DNA of 56,743 nucleotides from Candidatus Zhuqueibacterota bacterium (GTDB taxonomy: Bacteria; Zhuqueibacterota; Zhuqueibacteria; Residuimicrobiales; Krinioviventaceae): positions 1 through 56,743 of the forward strand of contig JAFGSB010000032.1 of the NCBI GenBank assembly GCA_016934825.1. The letters are read 5' to 3'. The stretch's first letter is position 1. Each line of letters starts with the position of its first letter. Positions 53,544-56,743 of this stretch are shown here, one piece after another. The translations under genes were made by a program, and so were the position numbers. Under the pieces are notes generated by a model. That model ran no database searches. It was not told the DNA's origin and saw nothing but the letters and a program-made list of their open reading frames with translations.

Positions 53544-55057
53544 TTTACACCCATTGCAGAGAAATTAATACGACTTTTTTTAAAGTCATTTAAAATCACA
53601 TTTTCGGTTGTTCTGGCGGTTAACATAACGCCCGGGAGGCCGGCTCCGGGATGCGTGCTGGCGCCGACAAGATATAATCCTTCTATATCACTGCATCGGT
53701 TATGCGGCCTGAAAATAGCGGTCTGGGTTAATTTGGGTTCGACACCCCAGGCGCTGCCCAGGTAAGCATTCTGTTTTTTCTCAAAATCCAGCGGTGTAAA
53801 CATTTCACAAACCTGCAAATTCTTTCTCAAATCTGTCAGACCGAAATCATCCTCAAGAAAAGCCAGTACTTTATCTTTAAATAGTGTGCCTTCTTTTTCC
53901 CAATCAACCCGGCCTGCTAAATTGGCGACCGGAATGAGGACATACATACTCTCACATCCATCAGGAGCCATTTGCGGGTCCGTTTTTGAGGGCACATGCA
54001 GGTACATGGAAAAATCATCGGGCAGGATTTTTTTATCAAAAATATCTTTAATTAAACTTTTATAACGTTTTGATAAAATAAGAGTATGGTGCTTCAATTC
54101 ATGATACCTTTTTTTTACCCCAAGATATAACAGGAAAGCACTCATGGAATAATCCGTTTTCTTCAATTTTTTATCGGTCCACTTTTGCCGGTATTCCGGT
54201 TTAATCAGGTCTTTGTAGGTATGAATAAAATCGGCATTGGAGACAACGGCATCCGCTGGATAAAAATCATCACCGACTTTTACTCCAACTGCTCTTGTAT
54301 TATTTAAAACAATTTCTTTGACCGGTTTATTTGGTTTAATTTCTCCGCCCAGCTTTAAAAAAACTTTTTCGAATGATTTTACCAGACTATACATACCACC
54401 CTTACTGAACCATACTCCCCCCTCTTTTTCGAGATAAGGTATCATCTGATAAACTGAGGGTGCCCGAAAGGGATTACCGCCGATGAATAATGGATGAAAG
54501 GAAAATGTAAACCGGTGTCTAAAATCTTTAAAATAATGTTTCGCAAATGAATACGTTGGTAAAAGAGCATTCAAACGAAGGGCATAGGGAATAAATTTCA
54601 ACATTGTTCCCCAATTCATGAACGGCGTAGCTCCCAGGCCCCCTGTAATTACAACATCATAAATTTTTTTCGAAGCATTTATGAATTTATCATAATTTGT
54701 TGCATCTTTGGCATTATACCGACGCATTTGCGTTTTCATTAATTCTGAATTATCTGTGTAATCGATAAAGCTTTTATCATGAAAATATATACGATAAAAC
54801 GGTTCAAGCTTAATCAACTCGAGATAATCGCTCAATTGTTCATTGGCGGACTGGAAAATATCATTAATGATATCCGGAGCGGTAATTAATGATGGACCCA
54901 TGTCGAACTTATAACCGTCTTTTTCAAGGGGATAGGCATGTCCCCCGACAAGAGCGTTTTTTTCAAATACCGACACCTTGAATCCCCGGGCTTGTAATCG
55001 AATCGCCAGGGACAAGCCTCCAAAACCGGCGCCAATGATTATTATTTTACCCTTCAT
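53540..55057 (-). CDS. CrtI-family carotenoid desaturase, second copy
   Basis: 505 residues. N-terminal FAD-binding GAGFGGLSLAIRL, then KDGYKFDMGPSLIT and GGNPFRAPSVYQMIPYLEKEGGVWFSKGGMY; the C-terminus has GLYLVGASTHPGAGLPGVMLTAR, the CrtI signature. With a second CrtI-like gene next door, one is probably the phytoene desaturase and the other a later-step enzyme (CrtD-like 3,4-desaturase). Which is which cannot be settled from motifs alone. Confidence 0.88.
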   Translation of the reverse strand: MKGKIIIIGAGFGGLSLAIRLQARGFKVSVFEKNALVGGHAYPLEKDGYKFDMGPSLITAPDIINDIFQSANEQLSDYLELIKLEPFYRIYFHDKSFIDYTDNSELMKTQMRRYNAKDATNYDKFINASKKIYDVVITGGLGATPFMNWGTMLKFIPYALRLNALLPTYSFAKHYFKDFRHRFTFSFHPLFIGGNPFRAPSVYQMIPYLEKEGGVWFSKGGMYSLVKSFEKVFLKLGGEIKPNKPVKEIVLNNTRAVGVKVGDDFYPADAVVSNADFIHTYKDLIKPEYRQKWTDKKLKKTDYSMSAFLLYLGVKKRYHELKHHTLILSKRYKSLIKDIFDKKILPDDFSMYLHVPSKTDPQMAPDGCESMYVLIPVANLAGRVDWEKEGTLFKDKVLAFLEDDFGLTDLRKNLQVCEMFTPLDFEKKQNAYLGSAWGVEPKLTQTAIFRPHNRCSDIEGLYLVGASTHPGAGLPGVMLTARTTENVILNDFKKSRINFSAMGVK

Positions 55058-55098
55058 GATAATTCTTTTGATATTTGTAACTCAATATGATATTTAAG

Positions 55099-56577
55099 TT
55101 AATGCTCATTTTCTAAAATTAGTTCAGCAGTTAGTTTACCTGATAGCATAACTAATGGTACTCCACCTCCCGGATGTACAGATCCACTCGCGAAATACAA
55201 TCCTTTTATGTTGCGGTCGCGGTTTGCAGGCCGTTTAAACGCCATTGCTGGACTATTTGAAGATATACCATAAATACTGCCTTTATTGCTTTTGTATAGT
55301 GTATAAAAATCTTCCGGGGACATAATTTTTTCTTCTCTGATCTTTGATCTTATATCTATCCCGATTTCCAATAATCTTGTAATAACTATGTTTTTCATCT
55401 TTTCTGCAATTACCTTCCAGTTTTGTTGTTGATGTAAATATGGCATATTCAATAAAACAAACCAGTTTTCCCAATCCTTAGGAGCGTGATTTTTATCCTT
55501 TTTACTTGTTATGGCAATATAAATTGTCGGGTTGTCGGGCGCTTTCAAATCGTCAAAAATTTGTTTAAATTCCTTTTCATAATCTGCTGAAAAAAGAATA
55601 TTATGATGCTTCAACAATACATGCCTTTCATTAATTCCCCAAAAAAACACCAGACCGGAAAGTGATGGTTCCAGTTTATTCATGCGCTTGCGGATTTGTG
55701 GATAACCGTCTATCAGATCATTATAGCTTGTAACAACGTCAGCGTTACAGATGACATAATCTGCGTTTACCCGTTCGCCGTTGACCAGTATCCCCTGTAC
55801 AACATTTTTATTACTAAAGATCTTTTCGACATGGCTGGACAGAAAAATTTCTACCCCCAGTTGTTTGGCTATAGTTTGTAAAGCTTCAACCAGCCTGTAA
55901 ATTCCTCCCATTATATAAAATCCACCCAAACCATTTTCTACATAAGGAATAATATTTAACGTGGCCGGCGCCCTGAACGGATTGGAGCCGTTGTAAGTGC
56001 TGTAGCGGTTAAAAATCTGGATAAGTCTTTCATCCGTAAAAAAAGATCTAACCGCTTTGTTTACAGTGCGGAATGGATCAATTTGATAAAATTTCAAAAG
56101 TGTAGGTAAATATTTCCACTTTAACATATGTTTCAATTCATGAACGGGAGAAAAGAGAAAAATATCCGCAGTTCTATCATAAATACGTTTACTGTAATTG
56201 AAAAATTTTTCAAAAGCTTTTATATCACCGGCAGTTAGTTGACCAATATGTTCACTCATTAGTTTTCGGTCAGAGCTGGCATCGAAAATTGTTCCGTCAT
56301 GAAAAAAGTACCGGCATATCGGTTCAATAGGTTGAAATTCCAGAAAAGACCGGCGCTGATAGCCGGCAAACTCAAAAAGCTCATCAATTACAAAAGGCAT
56401 GGTAATTAAAGAAGGACCGCTGTCAAACCGGCAGGAGCCAAGGCGGATTTCATTCATTTTGCCGCCAACGGTCTCGTTATTTTCAAATAATTTAACTTTG
56501 AAACCCATCCTGGCGAGACGAATTGCTGAACTTAATCCACCCAAACCGCCCCCGATAATTGCAATTGATTTACTCAA
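55099..56577 (-). CDS. CrtI-family carotenoid desaturase, first copy
   Basis: 492 residues. GGGLGGLSSAIRLARMGF binds FAD; CRFDSGPSLITMPFVIDELF and GSNPFRAPATLNIIPYVENGLGG follow, with the C-terminal GLYFASGSVHPGGGVPLVML. TTG start with AAAGGTG at good spacing; it lies four bases after the stop of the lycopene cyclase gene. Roughly a third identical to its neighbour by eye, so an old duplication. Confidence 0.88.
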   Translation of the reverse strand: MSKSIAIIGGGLGGLSSAIRLARMGFKVKLFENNETVGGKMNEIRLGSCRFDSGPSLITMPFVIDELFEFAGYQRRSFLEFQPIEPICRYFFHDGTIFDASSDRKLMSEHIGQLTAGDIKAFEKFFNYSKRIYDRTADIFLFSPVHELKHMLKWKYLPTLLKFYQIDPFRTVNKAVRSFFTDERLIQIFNRYSTYNGSNPFRAPATLNIIPYVENGLGGFYIMGGIYRLVEALQTIAKQLGVEIFLSSHVEKIFSNKNVVQGILVNGERVNADYVICNADVVTSYNDLIDGYPQIRKRMNKLEPSLSGLVFFWGINERHVLLKHHNILFSADYEKEFKQIFDDLKAPDNPTIYIAITSKKDKNHAPKDWENWFVLLNMPYLHQQQNWKVIAEKMKNIVITRLLEIGIDIRSKIREEKIMSPEDFYTLYKSNKGSIYGISSNSPAMAFKRPANRDRNIKGLYFASGSVHPGGGVPLVMLSGKLTAELILENEH

Positions 56578-56581
56578 TCAG

Positions 56582-56743
56582 TCACCTTTTTTTTATTTTT
56601 TCATAAAGGATTGTACATAACATGATATGAGATAAACCAAAACCAAAATCCTCAATTGGGATCGTAAACAACCGGACATTTAAAATTGTGCTTTCATTAT
56701 ATAATACTAACGGTCTGGCTGTTAAATAGCCGTTAAAAATAAA
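56582..56743 (-). CDS. Lycopene cyclase, CarR/CrtYcd type (3' end, cut by window edge)
   Basis: The last 53 residues of a minus-strand frame that is open to the window edge. FNGYLTARPLVLYNE and LFTIPIEDFGFGL match the end of the small membrane-bound lycopene cyclase domain (YNxxxxxxxRxxTIPxEDfxf), followed by a hydrophobic helix and a basic tail (YEKIKKR). It is the first gene seen of the carotenoid operon. The gene's 5' part lies beyond the window. Confidence 0.75.
   Translation of the reverse strand, partial: FIFNGYLTARPLVLYNESTILNVRLFTIPIEDFGFGLSHIMLCTILYEKIKKR

Overview
The window looks like a chromosomal segment of a Gram-negative, FCB-superphylum bacterium (Calditrichota, KSB1, Ignavibacteriota or Marinimicrobia-like; the exact phylum cannot be fixed from this sequence). 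Three secreted proteins end in the 'NYPNPFNP' type of C-terminal sorting/FlgD-like domain used by type IX-like secretion in these phyla. There are several lipoproteins, two predicted outer-membrane barrels and a heptosyltransferase-type glycosyltransferase. TTG and GTG starts are common. No rRNA, tRNA, CRISPR array or prophage was seen.

Layout: 0.2-6.9 kb is housekeeping: a long-chain polyprenyl diphosphate synthase, then a probable operon (UDP-glucuronate decarboxylase-like SDR, GT9 glycosyltransferase, rsfS, argS, PfkB kinase, yjbQ) closed by a UUCG-loop terminator. 7-14.5 kb holds an orphan ECF-type ATPase, a barrel protein, a small membrane protein with a YwbE protein, an esterase lipoprotein, a beta-lactamase-fold/DUF4185-like fusion, a nitronate monooxygenase-like flavoprotein and a YiiD-type thioesterase. 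14.8-30.4 kb is rich in secreted proteins: a plant-type LRR protein, a barrel, a lipoprotein, a decayed rraA-like gene, a YegP protein between two copies of a duplicated promoter-leader-terminator block, then a dockerin-bearing subtilase followed at once by a protein with three cohesin-like modules and a third sorted protein.

30.4-34.5 kb contains a PD40 lipoprotein, a pentapeptide-repeat K+ channel and a vapBC-like module set among palindromic interspersed repeats. 34.5-45 kb holds a DUF1846 protein and a carbohydrate set: nucleoside hydrolase, MBL hydrolase, GH27 lipoprotein, a giant HEAT/3-keto-disaccharide-hydrolase lipoprotein and a Tat-exported Gfo/Idh/MocA oxidoreductase. 45-50 kb holds an M64-type metallopeptidase and a hybrid histidine kinase that lacks the phosphoacceptor histidine.

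50.1 kb to the right edge is a tightly overlapping minus-strand carotenoid operon: CarR/CrtYcd-type lycopene cyclase (3' end only), two CrtI-family desaturases, phytoene synthase, acyltransferase, glycosyltransferase and CruF-type hydratase. Together these could make a monocyclic, hydroxylated, glycosylated and acylated carotenoid. The observations most worth a second look are the adjacent cohesin and dockerin genes, the complete carotenoid-glycoside-ester operon, the duplicated leader/terminator block, the histidine-less kinase, and the vapBC module with a Gly in place of the first PIN aspartate.
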